Both the position numbers and the translations under genes were made by a program. From positions 1 through 16,783 of the forward strand of contig QILJ01000409.1 in NCBI GenBank assembly GCA_003233295.1: a stretch of DNA of 16,783 nucleotides, read 5' to 3'. Position 1 is the first letter of the stretch, and the number at the start of each line of letters is the position of its first letter. Below the pieces are notes generated by a model that was not told the DNA's origin, ran no database searches, and saw only the letters and a program-made list of their open reading frames with translations. The DNA is from Ignavibacteria bacterium (GTDB taxonomy: Bacteria; Bacteroidota; Ignavibacteria; Ignavibacteriales; Melioribacteraceae). Below are positions 15,564 through 16,783 of the stretch, one piece after another.

Positions 15564-16783
15564 TTAGTCCTTCAACTTCAAATCATCCTTCGTAACAGTT
15601 CCCGCTACAACCGTAACAACTTTATCAGGATGAATATATTTTTTGATCGCACTGTTTACTTGGTTTAAGGTCACAGCATTTATCAGATCCGGATATTCGT
15701 CCATGTAGCTTGGTTCATAACCGCGTTGAGTGATACTTAATAATCTAGAAGCCATACCGCGTGTAGTTGATAAACCAACTTTGTAGCCTCCGATTGCACG
15801 GGTTTTAGCTGCTTTTAATTCTTCTTCTGTCACTCCTTCATTTACCCAGCGTTTAAATTCGCGCATTGTAGAGTTATATCCTTTTGCAAGAAGATCAGGA
15901 GAAAAAGTTCCGCTGATAGCGAACTCACCATCTGAAAATGTATCACCGGTTAAAAGAGAATAAATCCCGTAGGTTAGCCCTTCATCATCACGGATTATTG
16001 ACATCAACCTTGCTGAGAATCCGCCCATCCCGAAAATACTGTTACCAATACTCAGCGCAAGATAATCTTTGTCTGTTCTTTTTAAGCCTGTGGTTTGAGC
16101 AATTCGTAATGTTGCGCTTGTTTTATCTTTCATTTTAACGATAACAGTTTCCCCCGTTACAACCTGCTTGGTCTTCTTGACCTTTGGATAATCAACACCG
16201 CCCGTCCATCCGTCAAATGCTTTGGCAACTGTTTTATCAATACCGTTATGTTCAAGGTCTCCGACCAAAACAAATATCATTGATTTTGGACCATAATATT
16301 TTGCATAGAACGTTTTCACATCATCAAGGGTAGTTTTATCAATATCCTTTAACATTCTATAAGCAGATACACCATGATTAGGATTTCCCTTGGGAAACAA
16401 CAGGCTATCAGCCGTCTCAGCTGCTCTTGTGTTGGTGTTTTCCAACATACGCTTAACGCTTCCCTTTCTCTGGAGTTTTAATTTCTCAAATTCTTCTTTA
16501 CTAAACGCCGGACTCTGAAGCTGCTCTGCTAAAAGACCGACCACTTCATTAATATCTTTAGATAAGCATTTGCCTCTAAAATTTAAGGAATAAGTATCAA
16601 CAGAAAAGGATAATTCTGCACCGAGATTTTCCAGCTTTTCGGCAAGAGCAAACTTATCGAGATTTTTTGTTCCCTTATCAAGCATATTTCCCGTTAGATC
16701 GGCAATCATGGAATTTTCTTCCGGTGAAAAAGAATCTCCTGCAGCAAAACTACCCATGAAAGTGATCACATCTTTTACGCCTG
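15564..16783 (-). CDS. M16 (insulinase-like) peptidase family protein, C-terminal half
   Basis: The frame stays open to the right edge (GVKD precedes the GTG at 16769), so the gene is 5'-truncated by the window; 405 residues are visible. They correspond to the second M16 unit: ITFMGSFAAGDSF, ADLTGNMLDKGT, DKFALAEKLENLGAELSFS, EEFEKLKLQRKGSVKRML, TLDDVKTFYAKYYGP and SMIFVLVGDL, then an M16_C domain (LRIAQTTGLKRTDKDY, SIIRDDEGLTYGIYS) ending TVVAGTVTK. Where the first unit of such proteins has the zinc-binding HxxEH, this unit reads DLTGN, so it is the non-catalytic half that helps enclose the substrate. The zinc site, if present, is outside the window. Processing-type M16 proteins of this layout are usually exported in this phylum; the N-terminus needed to see that is missing. 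Convergent with the GHL10 gene. Confidence 0.9.
   Translation of the reverse strand, partial: GVKDVITFMGSFAAGDSFSPEENSMIADLTGNMLDKGTKNLDKFALAEKLENLGAELSFSVDTYSLNFRGKCLSKDINEVVGLLAEQLQSPAFSKEEFEKLKLQRKGSVKRMLENTNTRAAETADSLLFPKGNPNHGVSAYRMLKDIDKTTLDDVKTFYAKYYGPKSMIFVLVGDLEHNGIDKTVAKAFDGWTGGVDYPKVKKTKQVVTGETVIVKMKDKTSATLRIAQTTGLKRTDKDYLALSIGNSIFGMGGFSARLMSIIRDDEGLTYGIYSLLTGDTFSDGEFAISGTFSPDLLAKGYNSTMREFKRWVNEGVTEEELKAAKTRAIGGYKVGLSTTRGMASRLLSITQRGYEPSYMDEYPDLINAVTLNQVNSAIKKYIHPDKVVTVVAGTVTKDDLKLKD

Overview
The window looks like an AT-rich chromosome segment from the Bacteroidota/Chlorobiota/Ignavibacteriota group, with Ignavibacteria-like lineages the best guess. Three things point there: a type IX secretion (T9SS) C-terminal sorting domain opening with the NYPNPFNPST motif, a bacterial group II geranylgeranylglyceryl-phosphate-type synthase, and a mitochondrial-type aconitase. 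The recognisable promoters have sigma70-like TTGACA/TATAAT spacing rather than the Bacteroidetes -33/-7 pattern. This placement is inference; there is no rRNA or tRNA in the window.

Layout. Left part, + strand: the C-terminus of the RNA-binding accessory protein Tex (cut by the window edge), a prenylglyceryl phosphate synthase with its own promoter, a DeaD/CsdA-like DEAD-box helicase, an asparagine-synthetase-like protein whose conserved N-terminus appears to begin at an ATC codon, a 599-residue flavin-enzyme-like protein of unknown function, and a mitochondrial-type aconitase. A bidirectional terminator closes this block against the - strand genes: a secreted Asp-box beta-propeller protein with a T9SS tail, and the disaggregase ClpB. 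Divergent from clpB is a secreted GHL10 (DigH/YngK-like) glycosidase. It converges on the C-terminal half of an M16 peptidase family protein that runs off the right edge.

Most genes are housekeeping functions (RNA metabolism, TCA cycle, protein quality control, envelope). They look like independent transcription units rather than one pathway; strand switches are marked by terminators or a palindrome. The accessory part is the pair at 3250-6860 (synthetase-like plus NPD-like protein) and the secreted protein at 9599-10972. Sampled 60-base stretches of the synthetase-like gene (4561-4620, 27% GC) and the secreted protein (10261-10320, 30%) are far more AT-rich than a clpB stretch (13081-13140, 48%).

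Most notable observations: (1) a GTAG-headed, REP-like palindrome inserted in frame inside the T9SS sorting domain, and a second GTAG palindrome between convergent genes; (2) an 18-codon upstream ORF with a strong ribosome binding site that overlaps the start of the secreted protein and carries a T7 run and an (AG/CT)5 run whose slippage could fuse the two frames; (3) an apparent ATC start (or lost ATG) on a synthetase-like protein that also lacks the amidotransferase cysteine; (4) a + strand terminator lying between two - strand genes.
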